Assembly (NCBI RefSeq): GCF_002531725.1
Contig: NZ_NWSQ01000025.1
Location: 1-60,421 of the forward strand
Direction: 5' to 3'
Origin: Rhizobium sp. L43
GTDB lineage: Bacteria > Pseudomonadota > Alphaproteobacteria > Rhizobiales > Rhizobiaceae
Length of the DNA: 60,421 nt
The notes below the pieces were generated by a model. It worked only from the letters and a program-made list of their open reading frames with translations. It was not told the origin of the DNA and ran no database searches. Position 1 is the first letter of the stretch. Each line of letters begins with the position of its first letter. A program made the translations under genes and the position numbers. Shown here piece after piece: positions 17,461-25,952 of the stretch.

Positions 17461-18585
17461 TCAGTTCCTGAGGCCAGCCTGTTTCAGCAGGGGCATGACG
17501 CGGTCGTTGAAGAACGGCAGTTCTTCGTTGTAGTCGACCATTGTGAGAAGCGCGCCGTCGACGCCCGTATTGCTCAACGCGACGAGCTTGTCGGCGACCT
17601 GTTCCGGCGTTCCGACGATCGGGTAGCCGCCCCAGCCAGCGATAAAGCGCTCCTTGAACTTCTGGTACATCTCCGCCGAGTGGTTCTGTGACTGAACCTG
17701 GAGAACCTCGCAGATGTTTTCGCAGGCTTCCCAATCGCCCTTCTGGTTCACGTAGTAGTCATAGTAGTCCTGGGCTTCCTTTTCGGTCTCGCGAACGACG
17801 ACCGGGCACGCGGTGAAGGTTCCGAGTTCGCGCTTGTATTCCTCGCGAGCCAGTTCCTTCACCTTCTTCACCCAGGCTGCGCCCGATTCCATGTCCTGCA
17901 TGAAGCCGAAGTTGAAGTCGCAGAACTTCGCGGTGAAGTGCAGGCCCTTGCCCGAGGAGCCGGCGCAGATGAGGACCGGGCGGCCCGTCTCCTTGTTATA
18001 GGGCTTCGGCTCGCTGAACGCGTCTTTCACCTTGAGGAACTGGCCGTCATAGGTGACACCGTTCTTCTTCCACAAGGTGTCAACGATTTCCATCCATTCC
18101 GTGGCATATTCGTAGCGGGTGTCGTGTTCCATCATCGGAACGCCGAACATCTCCATTTCCGGGGTAAACCAACCCGTCACCAGGTTCAGGCCGTATCGGC
18201 CCTTCGAAATATTGTCGATCGTCGTCGCCATCTTCGTCGCGACGATCGGGTTCAGGGTCGGGATATGCGTCGTCGAGAAAAATTGCAGCTTCGTGGTCAC
18301 GGCAGCCAGGGCCGCGGCCCAGGTGAACGTGTCCATGTTCACGCCGTTGAAGTTCGTCGGCCCGCCGAAACCGCGCCACCGGGCGATCGGCACCATGCAT
18401 TCCCACCCAGCCGCTTCGAGCTTTTTGGCAATTTCGACATTATGTTCGAAAGTCGGTTCGAACGTTGATTCCGCGGTGGTGATGGCGCATGCGCTCGAAC
18501 AATTTGTTCCAAATACGCCAAGCTTCAGCTTGTTGCTGTTAAACATCGGGTTTCCGGCGGCGCGGAAATCATCGCTGGTCGTCAT
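17461..18585 (-). CDS. RutA-like luciferase-family (LLM) flavin-dependent monooxygenase
   Basis: 374 residues from the ATG at 18585, with GGAGGAGACT just upstream. The TIM-barrel luciferase-like domain spans nearly the whole protein. Similarity to pyrimidine oxygenase RutA is strongest in ARWRGFGGPTNFNG, AALAAVTTKLQFFSTTHIPTLNPIVATKMATTIDNISKGRYGLNLVTGW and ICAGSSGKG. RutA and its relatives use reduced FMN and oxygen, several through a flavin-N5-oxide, to open amide bonds or replace sulfonate or halide groups. It should be the key oxidative step of the island. The rest of the rut pathway (RutB, RutC, RutE, RutG) is absent, so uracil is not the obvious substrate. Reductases at 9848 and 19132 would supply FMNH2. 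Confidence 0.9.
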   Translation of the reverse strand: MTTSDDFRAAGNPMFNSNKLKLGVFGTNCSSACAITTAESTFEPTFEHNVEIAKKLEAAGWECMVPIARWRGFGGPTNFNGVNMDTFTWAAALAAVTTKLQFFSTTHIPTLNPIVATKMATTIDNISKGRYGLNLVTGWFTPEMEMFGVPMMEHDTRYEYATEWMEIVDTLWKKNGVTYDGQFLKVKDAFSEPKPYNKETGRPVLICAGSSGKGLHFTAKFCDFNFGFMQDMESGAAWVKKVKELAREEYKRELGTFTACPVVVRETEKEAQDYYDYYVNQKGDWEACENICEVLQVQSQNHSAEMYQKFKERFIAGWGGYPIVGTPEQVADKLVALSNTGVDGALLTMVDYNEELPFFNDRVMPLLKQAGLRN

Positions 18586-18641
18586 ATTGAAGTCTCCTCC
18601 ACAGAGTTGGTCTGTTCCCGGCCCGAAGGTCGGGGCACCGA

Positions 18642-19061
18642 TTAGATGCCCATGTCCTCGAAGACTTCCTGTGCGACGCGGAAGCTGTCGATCGCCGCGG
18701 GCACGCCGCAATAGATCGCGACCTGAAGGAAAACTTCACGAAGCTCGTCCTTGCTGAGGCCGTTATTGATCGCGCCGCGAACGTGCAGCTTCAACTCGTG
18801 GGGGCGGTTAAGGGCGGAAATCATGCCCAGATTGAGAAGGCTGCGTGAACGGCGGTCGAGGCCGGGCCTGTTCCAGATCTCGTTCCAGCAATACTCGGTG
18901 ACAAGCTCCTGCATCGGCCAGTTGAACTCGGTCGCCTTGTTTACCGAAGCGTCGACATATGCACCGCCGAGAACCTCCCGACGGGTCTGCAGACCCTTTT
19001 CGAACCGTTCACTGACGGGACGCCCATTCACTTGCGATTTCACATCGGTGGCAATAGTCAC
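18642..19061 (-). CDS. Carboxymuconolactone decarboxylase-family protein (PcaC-like)
   Basis: 139 residues with the PcaC-like layout: RRSRSLLNLGMISALNRPHELKLHVRGAINNG followed by LREVFLQVAIYCGVPAAIDSF. It lacks the CxxC pair of AhpD-type peroxidase relatives, so a decarboxylase or lactone-acting role is more likely than a redox one. The start is a GTG with GAGGAG 8 bases upstream. It lies between the flavin reductase and the monooxygenase genes in one operon, so it may act on the ring-opened or oxidised product. The exact substrate cannot be assigned. Confidence 0.85.
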   Translation of the reverse strand: MTIATDVKSQVNGRPVSERFEKGLQTRREVLGGAYVDASVNKATEFNWPMQELVTEYCWNEIWNRPGLDRRSRSLLNLGMISALNRPHELKLHVRGAINNGLSKDELREVFLQVAIYCGVPAAIDSFRVAQEVFEDMGI

Positions 19062-19131
19062 GGATCAAACTCCTCATTATCGGCCGAAAGGCTGGTGGAT
19101 GTGATAGGCCGAAAAAGCTCGGCCAAACGTT

Positions 19132-19641
19132 TCAGGCGGCAGCATCGATCAGCGCTGCCGATCTAACCAATTTCCCGTCCTCGTAGAGGAGCGGGGCAAT
19201 ATTCTCGATAAACCGGGCCTCGATAACTTCCCCTAGAACGACATCATGGGTGCCGACGGAGACTGCGGAGTTGAGGCTGCAGACGAATGCGGCCTGGGCG
19301 TCGCCGAGGATGGGAACGCCGCCAGCCGTGATCCACTCACCATGCGCGAACCTCTCCTCTCCCTTCAGTTTTCCACTAAACAGCGGAACCAAAGGCGCAT
19401 GGCTAAGATGCAGCATGTTGACCGCGAATTTTCCCGTAAGCTTGAGTGGGCCGCTGATCGAAGCAGATTGGTTGATGCAAACCAGGAGGGTCGGCGGGTC
19501 AGCCGTCACCGACTGGACGGCGGTTGCAGCCATTCCGTAACGGGCACCTTCCCATTCCGTTGTGATCAGGCAAATTGTCGATGTGAACCGGCGCAAAGCG
19601 GTCTTGAACGCCGCTTGCGCTGCTATTTCAGCACCAGCCAT
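19132..19641 (-). CDS. Flavin reductase of the RutF/HpaC type
   Basis: 169 residues of the flavin reductase-like split-barrel family. Conserved features are ALRRFTSTICLITTEWEGARYGMAATAVQSVTADPPTLLVCIN, FAVNMLHLSH and HDVVLGEVIEA. Such enzymes use NADH to make free reduced FMN or FAD for a partner monooxygenase. It is the first gene of the monooxygenase operon, and GGGGAGG precedes the ATG. The promoter at 19672-19700 is only about 24 bases upstream. It is unrelated in fold to the SsuE-like reductase at 9848-10357, so the island carries two independent flavin-reducing systems. Confidence 0.88.
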   Translation of the reverse strand: MAGAEIAAQAAFKTALRRFTSTICLITTEWEGARYGMAATAVQSVTADPPTLLVCINQSASISGPLKLTGKFAVNMLHLSHAPLVPLFSGKLKGEERFAHGEWITAGGVPILGDAQAAFVCSLNSAVSVGTHDVVLGEVIEARFIENIAPLLYEDGKLVRSAALIDAAA

Positions 19642-19671
19642 GGTTACCTCCCCAAGTCATTTGATAGCCAA

Positions 19672-19700
19672 GATAAGCAGATTAGCAGACAATCTGTCAA
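19672..19700 (-). promoter_or_regulatory. Operator/promoter of the monooxygenase operon
   Basis: On the minus strand TTGACA (19695-19700), 17 bases, then CTTATC (19672-19677). The spacer carries GATTGTCTGCTAATCTG, the shared operator core. A start of transcription near 19665 would leave about 24 bases before the flavin reductase ATG, a natural spacing. Confidence 0.72.
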
Positions 19701-19716
19701 CACGTTTTATTCGTCA

Positions 19717-19745
19717 TTGACAGATTGTCTGCGAAAATGTTTTCT
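19717..19745 (+). promoter_or_regulatory. Operator/promoter of the SDR gene
   Basis: TTGACAGATTGTCTGCG begins at 19717 and matches the left arm and centre of the shared operator; the right arm is poorly kept. The 17-base spacing would place TTTTCT at the -10 position, which is weak. It lies divergently next to the operator at 19672-19700, so one repressor could silence both directions. Confidence 0.6.
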
Positions 19746-19770
19746 CGATACAGCGAAAGAGGAGACGATT

Positions 19771-20538
19771 ATGGATCTGGAATCGAAAGTATGTGTGGTG
19801 ACGGGGGCTGGCAGCGGGATCGGGCGCGCTACAGCTGAACTGTTTGCGCGCCAGGGCGCTAAGGTTGGCGTCGTCGACGTCAACATCGATGCCGCACGAG
19901 ACGTCGCGCGAGAAATGGGGACAGGTGCGATCGCGTTAAAGGCCGATGTGTCTTTGTCCGCCGAAGTAGAGGCGATGGTTAGGTCAGTTAAGGAAAAATG
20001 GGGGCGTATCGACGTTCTCGTCAACAACGCGGGGTTCGGAATGACCGGAAACGTCACGACCATCGCCGAATCCGACTGGGACCGGATCATGGCGGTGAAC
20101 GTGAAGGGGATATTCCTATGCTCGAAATACGTGGTTCCCATCATGGCGGAACAGGGCAGCGGATCCATTATTAACACGACCTCATACACGGCCGTGTCAG
20201 CCATCGCTAACCGCACGGCCTACGTGGCGTCGAAAGGCGCGATCTCGGCACTCACGAGAGCCATGGCACTGGACCACGCAAAAGACGGGATCCGCGTCAA
20301 CGCTGTCGCCCCCGGAACGATCGACTCTCCCTATTTCACCAAGATTTTCGCCGAAGCGGCAGACCCGCAAGCCCTGCGGGAAGACTTCAACGCCCGTGCA
20401 GCCCTGCACCGGATGGGCGACCCGGAAGAGATCGCCGAGGCGATGCTTTTTCTAGCTTCGGACCGCTCGCGGTTTGCGACCGGAAGCACTCTCACCGTCG
20501 ACGGAGGATCGTCGATCGGGAACCACTTGGTGCGCTAA
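19771..20538 (+). CDS. Short-chain dehydrogenase/reductase (SDR)
   Basis: 255 residues from the ATG at 19771, with AGAGGAG upstream. Classic SDR features are the TGAGSGIG cofactor loop, NNAG, the catalytic Ser in NTTSYTAVSA, and YVASK with catalytic Tyr and Lys. DVNIDAA after strand 2 favours NAD(H). It should oxidise a secondary alcohol or reduce a ketone formed in the pathway. It is divergently transcribed from the monooxygenase operon and shares the same regulatory interval. Confidence 0.9.
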   Translation: MDLESKVCVVTGAGSGIGRATAELFARQGAKVGVVDVNIDAARDVAREMGTGAIALKADVSLSAEVEAMVRSVKEKWGRIDVLVNNAGFGMTGNVTTIAESDWDRIMAVNVKGIFLCSKYVVPIMAEQGSGSIINTTSYTAVSAIANRTAYVASKGAISALTRAMALDHAKDGIRVNAVAPGTIDSPYFTKIFAEAADPQALREDFNARAALHRMGDPEEIAEAMLFLASDRSRFATGSTLTVDGGSSIGNHLVR

Positions 20539-20911
20539 AGCACATGGGTGCTGATGGGTGCCTCCTTCTTGACCAAGGGGAGGCACCTTTACTGTGGCAA
20601 CTACATGTCGGAAACACAGAGGCCGCGGCGGGAAGATAGAGATCACGCGCAAGGCTGCGTGATCAGGACCCTGCGATGAGGCGCCGCTACGGCATTTTTT
20701 AAACGCATCGCCGCGCCTGATCCTTCACTCAGATATCGCGGGAATTTTTCCAATTTCTTACCGGAATTTCTCGGGAGCGTGAGGATGCCGCCCCCGATGC
20801 CGGCTGTGTCATCGCCGGGACGCCAATTGCGAAGCCTCGGTAGGCGCCCGCCCACTTTCAAATTTGATCGCCCGGCGTGTTGCACCGAGCGACCAGAGTC
20901 ACTGCGACCGC
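20539..20911. other. Convergent intergenic region
   Basis: Besides the terminator at 20556-20590, a perfect 8-base hairpin (GATCACGC...GCGTGATC) lies at about 20641-20664. No gene is recognised. Confidence 0.5.
20556..20590 (+). terminator. Rho-independent terminator after the SDR gene
   Basis: GGTGCCTCC and GGAGGCACC form a nine-base perfect stem around a loop of about 11 bases, followed by TTTACT. It stands 18 bases after the SDR stop codon. The stem could also act on the convergent hydrolase transcript. Confidence 0.75.
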
Positions 20912-22144
20912 TTAGCGCGCGGCTTGCCGTACGAACTCGAGCCCTTTTACAAGATAGCTCCGAAAGAAATTCGGGTGTTCGCACATGGGGAAATGACCCA
21001 GCCCATCCATGACGAGGTGGAGGCATCCCGGAATAAGTTCGGCGAGCCTGGCCCCATCCGTCGGAGTGGCTGAGTAGTCATAGTCGCCCGAGAGCAGCGC
21101 CACCGGGGTGCGCGACGGGTCAATCCGGGGAGTTGTCACTGCTCCGTCGAACTCGTCGCTGTAGAAGGAAAGATCGCCTGGGTAAACTCCGGGTGCTCCC
21201 TGCGAATAGATCCAGCTTGACCTCCTGCGGTCCCCTGCGGGGCTGAGTGGGCTCATGATCCCTCTGACATACGCCGAGTTATGAAGTGAGCCGTGTACGT
21301 TTACGTTGTGCTGGTATGGGTTCCGGCGTCCCTTGGAGCGGAAAGGTGGCTCGATCGCCACGATCCCGAGGACATGCTCCGGCCGTTCCGCGGCGAGAAC
21401 CAGCGACATTGCCGCGCCCATGGACCCACCCGCGACAATCGCCTTTTCGCGAACCACCTGTTCGAGTATGGCCGTGCACCATTTCAGGTACAGCGATGCC
21501 GTGAGCTTGTAGGGTGCGCCGTCCCATGTCAGCGGCGGCATGGACCGACCGTGGAATGGTAGGTCAACCGCGATCAGCCTGTAGTTTTTCGCAAGCTCGG
21601 TGTCCGCCAGCTGAGGCAAGAATTGGCGGCTATCCGCTCCGGCGGTGTGGAGAAACAGGACCGGCACCCCCTCGCCTGCTTCTTCGTAATATATTTCATG
21701 GGGGACGTCATCGATATCGACGACGGCATACTGCCCCCGGATTTGACGCAGGTCGCGTTGCGCATGCTCCGCTTTCATCTCGGGGGACGTTACGACGAGC
21801 TCAATCACCCGTTCCAGAGCCGGGCGTGCTTTCGCGAGGGCGAGCGGTGAGCCGGCGATCTCGAAGAGAGGGTTTGCAAGCTGTAACGCCGTGAAGGAAT
21901 GAAAGGTGGCGGGCGGCGGCGTCATCAGAAGCTGCTCCCAGGCGTCTGCAGTGGCCCTCACTGTCACCTGGGGGTCATCGCTTTCCCCCCAGATCGCCGC
22001 GCCGCCTTCAGCGAAATTGAGGGCGATCACCTGATCGCCGACGTAGAAGGCGATGTCCATTGTCAGGTCCGGAGTGAGCCGGGGCAATTCCGGATCCCCA
22101 AGAGCCTCCGCCATGCGGGACCGCAATTCATTAAAAGTGCCCAA
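20912..22144 (-). CDS. Two-domain alpha/beta hydrolase with SCP2-like N-terminal domain
   Basis: 410 residues from a TTG at 22144, favoured because GGGAGG stands 5 bases upstream; a GTG at 22180 is possible but lacks such a site. Residues about 25-130 resemble a sterol-carrier-protein-2-like fold (DPQVTVRATADAWEQLL, LFEIAGSPLALAKARPALERVI). From about 150 on it is an alpha/beta hydrolase with nucleophile Ser in AGGSMGAA, acid Asp in LLSGDYD and His in GLGHFPMCEHP. RutD in the uracil pathway is a single-domain alpha/beta hydrolase; here the extra domain might hold a hydrophobic or acyl-carrying substrate. It is transcribed alone from an operator-bearing promoter. Hydrolysis of an ester, amide or carbamate is likely, but the substrate is unknown. 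Confidence 0.85.
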   Translation of the reverse strand: MGTFNELRSRMAEALGDPELPRLTPDLTMDIAFYVGDQVIALNFAEGGAAIWGESDDPQVTVRATADAWEQLLMTPPPATFHSFTALQLANPLFEIAGSPLALAKARPALERVIELVVTSPEMKAEHAQRDLRQIRGQYAVVDIDDVPHEIYYEEAGEGVPVLFLHTAGADSRQFLPQLADTELAKNYRLIAVDLPFHGRSMPPLTWDGAPYKLTASLYLKWCTAILEQVVREKAIVAGGSMGAAMSLVLAAERPEHVLGIVAIEPPFRSKGRRNPYQHNVNVHGSLHNSAYVRGIMSPLSPAGDRRRSSWIYSQGAPGVYPGDLSFYSDEFDGAVTTPRIDPSRTPVALLSGDYDYSATPTDGARLAELIPGCLHLVMDGLGHFPMCEHPNFFRSYLVKGLEFVRQAAR

Positions 22145-22203
22145 AGCAACCTCCCTGTTCGAACGAGCGCCAGGCCGCACGCGTCGGCAGCGCCATGACT
22201 TCG

Positions 22204-22232
22204 AATAAGCAGATTATCAGACAATCTGTCAA
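22204..22232 (-). promoter_or_regulatory. Operator/promoter of the two-domain hydrolase gene
   Basis: On the minus strand TTGACA (22227-22232), 17 bases, then CTTATT (22204-22209). The spacer GATTGTCTGATAATCTG is the shared operator core. This is nearly the same promoter as at 19672-19700. Confidence 0.72.
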
Positions 22233-22253
22233 TACCGGCTGTTGCCGCTTCCT

Positions 22254-22943
22254 TTAATCGCCGTCGTTTTCGGAGGTTTTACGAAGGTAGTCCAGTGCGA
22301 CCTTAGCCGCCATGTCGATGTGGTACTTGCAGGCTGCGGCGGCTTTCGCTCCGTTTCGGTCAGTAATGGCCGCAGCGATCTCCTTTATCTCTTCCACACT
22401 GTGGTTCAAGCGCCCCGGCTGCGTCATCGACGTCATGCGCAGAAGAGTCACCCGATTGTGGAGCGATGTCAGCATTTGCTTGACGAAGACGTTTCCACTC
22501 CCTTGCATCAGGCAATCGTAAAACGCGGTTTTCGCCTTGATGAGCCTGCTCCCACCGCCGCTTGCCGCCGCTTCCGCAAACTCAGCAACCGCCTCATTGA
22601 GTGTATGGATATCCTGGGCGGTTCCGTTTTCAGCGAATTCCTTTCCGGCATAGCTCTCTAGCAAAGCCCTGACGCTGTAGAGCTGAGCGGCTTCTTCGTA
22701 AGTGATAGTGCTGACGACGGGACCGCGGTGCGGATAGCTGGTAATGAGGCCCTCGGCCTCGAGTTGTCGAAGCGCCTCGCGGATTGATGTCCGTCCTACA
22801 CCGATCGACTCGCAGAGTTCTCGCTCAACGAGGCGCTGACCCGGCTTGAAACGGCCGCTTGATATCGCCTGCCGCAGTTTATCTTCTACCTGAGTGCGCA
22901 ATGTGGCACTCTGTCGTGCAATCTGTAAATCCATATCACCCAT
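22254..22943 (-). CDS. GntR-family regulator, FadR/FCD subfamily
   Basis: 229 residues from the ATG at 22943; a TTG at 22952 and an ATG at 22934 are alternatives. The winged helix-turn-helix (about residues 12-75) shows ISSGRFKPGQRLVERELCESIGVGRTSIREALRQLEAEGLI. The C-terminal FCD ligand-binding domain (about 85-220) keeps an Asp in FYDCL and three His (SLHNRV, LNHSVEEI, KYHIDMA), matching the usual metal-binding set. It should bind the shared inverted repeat found at seven sites between 14045 and 28656, including one upstream of its own gene. Release by a small carboxylate-type effector is typical of the subfamily. A repressor role is favoured because the operators cover promoter spacers. 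Confidence 0.9.
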   Translation of the reverse strand: MGDMDLQIARQSATLRTQVEDKLRQAISSGRFKPGQRLVERELCESIGVGRTSIREALRQLEAEGLITSYPHRGPVVSTITYEEAAQLYSVRALLESYAGKEFAENGTAQDIHTLNEAVAEFAEAAASGGGSRLIKAKTAFYDCLMQGSGNVFVKQMLTSLHNRVTLLRMTSMTQPGRLNHSVEEIKEIAAAITDRNGAKAAAACKYHIDMAAKVALDYLRKTSENDGD

Positions 22944-23020
22944 TGGATCCAAAAGTCCGTTTTACCAAGGCCGAAAGCGGCCGTGCAAGTCATGGTACTA
23001 TATGGTGGGTTATCCTGGTG

Positions 23021-23046
23021 AGACAACCCGATTGTCTGACAAAAGC
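23021..23046 (-). promoter_or_regulatory. Perfect GntR core operator upstream of the regulator gene
   Basis: TTGTCTGACAA at 23032-23042 is a perfect palindrome about its central base and matches the centre of the other operators. A second half-site (GAGACAA) lies about 5 bases to the left. It is about 80-100 bases before the regulator's start, consistent with self-repression. Confidence 0.6.
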
Positions 23047-23094
23047 GAAGAACGCCTCAGCTTTATCTCTTACCGGACATTCCACGCGTCCCCA

Positions 23095-23871
23095 TTACCG
23101 TAGAACCTTTGCAAAAGCGAGATCGGGTGACAGCGATGGAAAACCCGTCAGGACTGCGGGATCATGGCCTGGAACAAGTAAGCCGGACGGTCCTGATAGT
23201 TCACGGAGCGTTCGGTATCCCTCCAGTACGTCGGCGTAATCGGCAAAAAGCGGAAAGACGTCGTCATGCTCCAGATAGCGTTGAAAATGGAGTGCGTCCG
23301 ATGCGATGACGACGACTTCATCGCCATCGTCCAGCCTCACGACCTGAAGGCCTTTGGAATGACCGCCGACGAGATGGATGGTGAGTCCCTCCATAATCTC
23401 GCCGTTCCCGTCGTGGAAGCGCATTCTGCCGGAAAACGTCAGGCGGACCGCATCAACGACGGCGTCCACTGCGAAGGGACGCCGAAGACGATCATGGCAC
23501 ATGCATCGTCCTGTACCGTAGGCCATCTCCCGATCCTGCAAGTGGAACAGGGCTTTGGGGAAGTCCACAAGGTTTCCCGCGTGATCATAGTGGAGATGCG
23601 TGATAACGACGTCGGTAATGGACGATGCGGAAATCCCGAGCTGGCGAAGCGCCTCGACCGGATGGATCAACATGGTCCTCCCGCGCCTTTCAGCCTCCTG
23701 CGGGCTAAACCCGGTGTCAACCAGGATCAGACGTTCACCATGGCGGATCAACCAGACGAAATACTCGATCCTGCCCGGGGCGTCGTGGGGATCTCCTGCT
23801 TCCAGGCCGAGTTCGCTAACGGGCCGAACCGCAGTGCCGTAATGTATCGCCAGGACTTTCCAGTCGTTCAA
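23095..23871 (-). CDS. Metallo-beta-lactamase-fold hydrolase of the N-acyl-homoserine lactonase (AttM/BlcC-like) family
   Basis: 258 residues. The zinc-binding motif HLHYDHAGN sits near residue 110. Further ligands are the His in VGGHSKG, the Asp in ASDALHF and the His in VPGHDP, the set used by AttM/BlcC and AiiA-type lactonases. It probably opens a lactone, which could be a pathway intermediate or an acyl-homoserine lactone signal. The start is a TTG with AAGGAG 7 bases upstream. It is the third gene of the MBL-alcohol dehydrogenase-lactonase operon reading from 25923. Confidence 0.87.
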   Translation of the reverse strand: MNDWKVLAIHYGTAVRPVSELGLEAGDPHDAPGRIEYFVWLIRHGERLILVDTGFSPQEAERRGRTMLIHPVEALRQLGISASSITDVVITHLHYDHAGNLVDFPKALFHLQDREMAYGTGRCMCHDRLRRPFAVDAVVDAVRLTFSGRMRFHDGNGEIMEGLTIHLVGGHSKGLQVVRLDDGDEVVVIASDALHFQRYLEHDDVFPLFADYADVLEGYRTLRELSGPSGLLVPGHDPAVLTGFPSLSPDLAFAKVLR

Positions 23872-23892
23872 ATTCTCGCTCCTTCCGCAGGC

Positions 23893-25017
23893 TCAGGGAA
23901 CCAGCAGATGCCGGATCACCTCGCCACGGTCTAACCGGTCGAAGGCCTCGTTGATTTCCTCAAGCGGGCCAGTGCTGGACAGCAGTCTCTCCACGGGCAA
24001 CCTGCCTTTGAGGAACAGGTCGATATAACGGGGAATATCGCGCGAAGGCACGCAGGACCCCATGTAGCTGCCTTTGATGATGCGTTCTTCCCCGACAAGA
24101 GGAAGCGGCGAGATCTCGAATTTGGTGTTCACGTTCGCCAGACCCGCTGTGGCTGTCGTGCCGCCGCGCCGCGTAATGCCATAAGCGGTTTCGAACGCTT
24201 TGCTCGACCCTGCCATCTCGATGGCGTAGTCCACTCCCCCGCGTGTCGCTTCCTTGACCTCGCCGACCACATCCGGCGAGGTTGCCAGGAAGGTACGCGT
24301 CGCGCCCAGCGACCTAGCCAGCTCAAGCTTTTCCGGCATCAAATCGATGGCGACGATCTCGCTTGCTCCGCTGGCCACCGCTCCGAGGACCGCCGACAAG
24401 CCCACGCCCCCAAGGCCGATGACGGCGACCGACTGTCCCGGCTTCACGCCACACGTGTTTACGACCGCACCGACGCCTGTCATGACGGCGCATCCGAACA
24501 GGGCCGCCATCGTGACGTCCACATCTTTGGTGATCTTGACGACCGAGTGCGCCGACACGATCGCGTATTCCGAAAACGCCGATACGCCGCTGTGATGGTT
24601 GATATCGTAGCCGCGAAGACGGATATGCTTGCTACCGTTCAACAATGTCCCGGCGGCGTTTGCGCGATAGCCAGGCTCACAGAGGCTAGCGCGTCCTCCC
24701 GCGCAGTAATCGCAGTGTCCGCAGATCGGCAGGAACGACATCACGACGTGATCGCCAACCTTCACTGTATCGACACCGGGTCCGATTTCTTCGACGATGC
24801 CGGATGCTTCATGCCCCAACGCGACAGGCAGCGGGCGGGGCCGGTCGCCGTTTATCGCCGACAGGTCGGAGTGGCACACACCAGCGGCCTTGATTTTGAC
24901 CAGGACCTCAAGATTGCCCGGAGGCGTCAGATCGACGGTCTCGACACTGAGAGGTCGCGAACTTGCATACGGCTTGGGAAGCCCTGACTCTCGGAGAATG
25001 ACGGATTTCATCTGCAT
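23893..25017 (-). CDS. Zinc-dependent alcohol dehydrogenase, class III-like (MDR superfamily)
   Basis: 374 residues. The catalytic zinc ligands are Cys in AAGVCHSDLS, His-Glu in LGHEASGIVEEIG and a Cys in the CAVMTGVGA region. The structural zinc loop CGHCDYCAGGRASLC is complete. The Rossmann motif GLGGVGLSAV is followed by AIDLMPEKL, which suggests NAD. It resembles the group containing glutathione-dependent formaldehyde dehydrogenase, but assignment to formaldehyde is not possible without alignment. It lies 12 bases after the upstream MBL gene in one operon with two MBL hydrolases. Confidence 0.9.
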   Translation of the reverse strand: MQMKSVILRESGLPKPYASSRPLSVETVDLTPPGNLEVLVKIKAAGVCHSDLSAINGDRPRPLPVALGHEASGIVEEIGPGVDTVKVGDHVVMSFLPICGHCDYCAGGRASLCEPGYRANAAGTLLNGSKHIRLRGYDINHHSGVSAFSEYAIVSAHSVVKITKDVDVTMAALFGCAVMTGVGAVVNTCGVKPGQSVAVIGLGGVGLSAVLGAVASGASEIVAIDLMPEKLELARSLGATRTFLATSPDVVGEVKEATRGGVDYAIEMAGSSKAFETAYGITRRGGTTATAGLANVNTKFEISPLPLVGEERIIKGSYMGSCVPSRDIPRYIDLFLKGRLPVERLLSSTGPLEEINEAFDRLDRGEVIRHLLVP

Positions 25018-25029
25018 TGTCGTGTATTC

Positions 25030-25923
25030 CTATCTCGAGAGCATCTGCATGGCGGCGGGTACGTAGCGGAAGCCTTCCCGCTCCCGGGCGACGTTGCCGA
25101 GCCCGGGCCACGCAAAGTGATAGGACATCACTGGTATGCGGTCTGTCGCGAGCATATCCAGCACCCGGGTGCGCGAGCGCGCCGAGAGCTTGGGATCGGT
25201 GTCGTACTTGAACTCCATCCACGGGCGTTCCATCAGCAGGATATGATGATGGGTGAGATCGCCGAGGAAGCAGAGCCGATCGTTGTCAGACTGCATGAGG
25301 AAGCAAAAGTGGCCCAAGGTGTGGCCTGGAGCGTGCACCGCTTGCACGCCCGGCAGGAACTCCTGACCGTCCACGAAATGCGCTATCCGATCACGGTGTG
25401 GAAGAAGGTTTCTCCGGGCATTTTCCACCTGAGCCTTGAAACCGGCATCAAGCTTGCCTCCGTCGGTCCAGTCATCGAAGTCGCTTTCGCTTATGAAGAT
25501 CTTCGCGTTCGGAAAATTAAGCTTGCCGTCCTGATCGCAAAGTCCGCCGGTGTGGTCGATGTGTGCGTGGGACAACACCACGGCATCGACTTCCAAGGGG
25601 TCGATGCCTGCCTCCTGCATGCTTTTCAGCAAGCGGCCGGTCGTCGGCCCGAAAATCTTCGACGTCCCCATCCCGGTGTCGAACAGGATGGTCTTTCCGT
25701 TAATTTTGACCAGCGGGATGTTCTGCTCGAGGGTTACCGACGAACTGGACAGGAAGTTCCTGTCGAGCATTTCCGTCACTGTGGCCGCGTCGACTCCGAG
25801 AAAATTCTCCCGCGGGTCGCCCAATTCCAACGGTCCGTCCGAAAGCACCGTTATTTCGCCGGTTCCGAACTTGAACGGATAGAAATAGGGCAACTTAGTC
25901 TGATGCGCTTGGTCATTGAGCAC
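25030..25923 (-). CDS. Cytoplasmic metallo-beta-lactamase-fold hydrolase
   Basis: 297 residues with no signal peptide. The zinc site is SHAHIDHTGG (about residue 118), with further His in HAPGHTLGH, Asp in LGDLTHH and His in MSYHFAWPG. The protein at 32470-33468 is a clear paralogue with the same blocks plus a Tat signal. The start is a GTG with GGGAGG 9 bases upstream. It is the first gene of the operon running to 23095, under the operator at 25953-25981. Lactone, thioester or ester hydrolysis is likely; the substrate is unknown. Confidence 0.87.
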   Translation of the reverse strand: MLNDQAHQTKLPYFYPFKFGTGEITVLSDGPLELGDPRENFLGVDAATVTEMLDRNFLSSSSVTLEQNIPLVKINGKTILFDTGMGTSKIFGPTTGRLLKSMQEAGIDPLEVDAVVLSHAHIDHTGGLCDQDGKLNFPNAKIFISESDFDDWTDGGKLDAGFKAQVENARRNLLPHRDRIAHFVDGQEFLPGVQAVHAPGHTLGHFCFLMQSDNDRLCFLGDLTHHHILLMERPWMEFKYDTDPKLSARSRTRVLDMLATDRIPVMSYHFAWPGLGNVAREREGFRYVPAAMQMLSR

Positions 25924-25952
25924 GCCGGATATCCTCCCAGATTGGCTGTACC

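Noticed and set aside
17461..19641. Naming the oxygenase and reductase rutA and rutF
   Set aside because: Similarity to RutA and RutF is clear, but rutB, rutC, rutE and rutG are missing and the importer is of a different type, so the gene symbols would mislead.
19246..19770. N-terminal extension of the SDR frame back to 19246
   Set aside because: It runs antisense through the flavin reductase gene and across the divergent promoters; the ATG at 19771 has a good ribosome-binding site and matches SDR N-termini.
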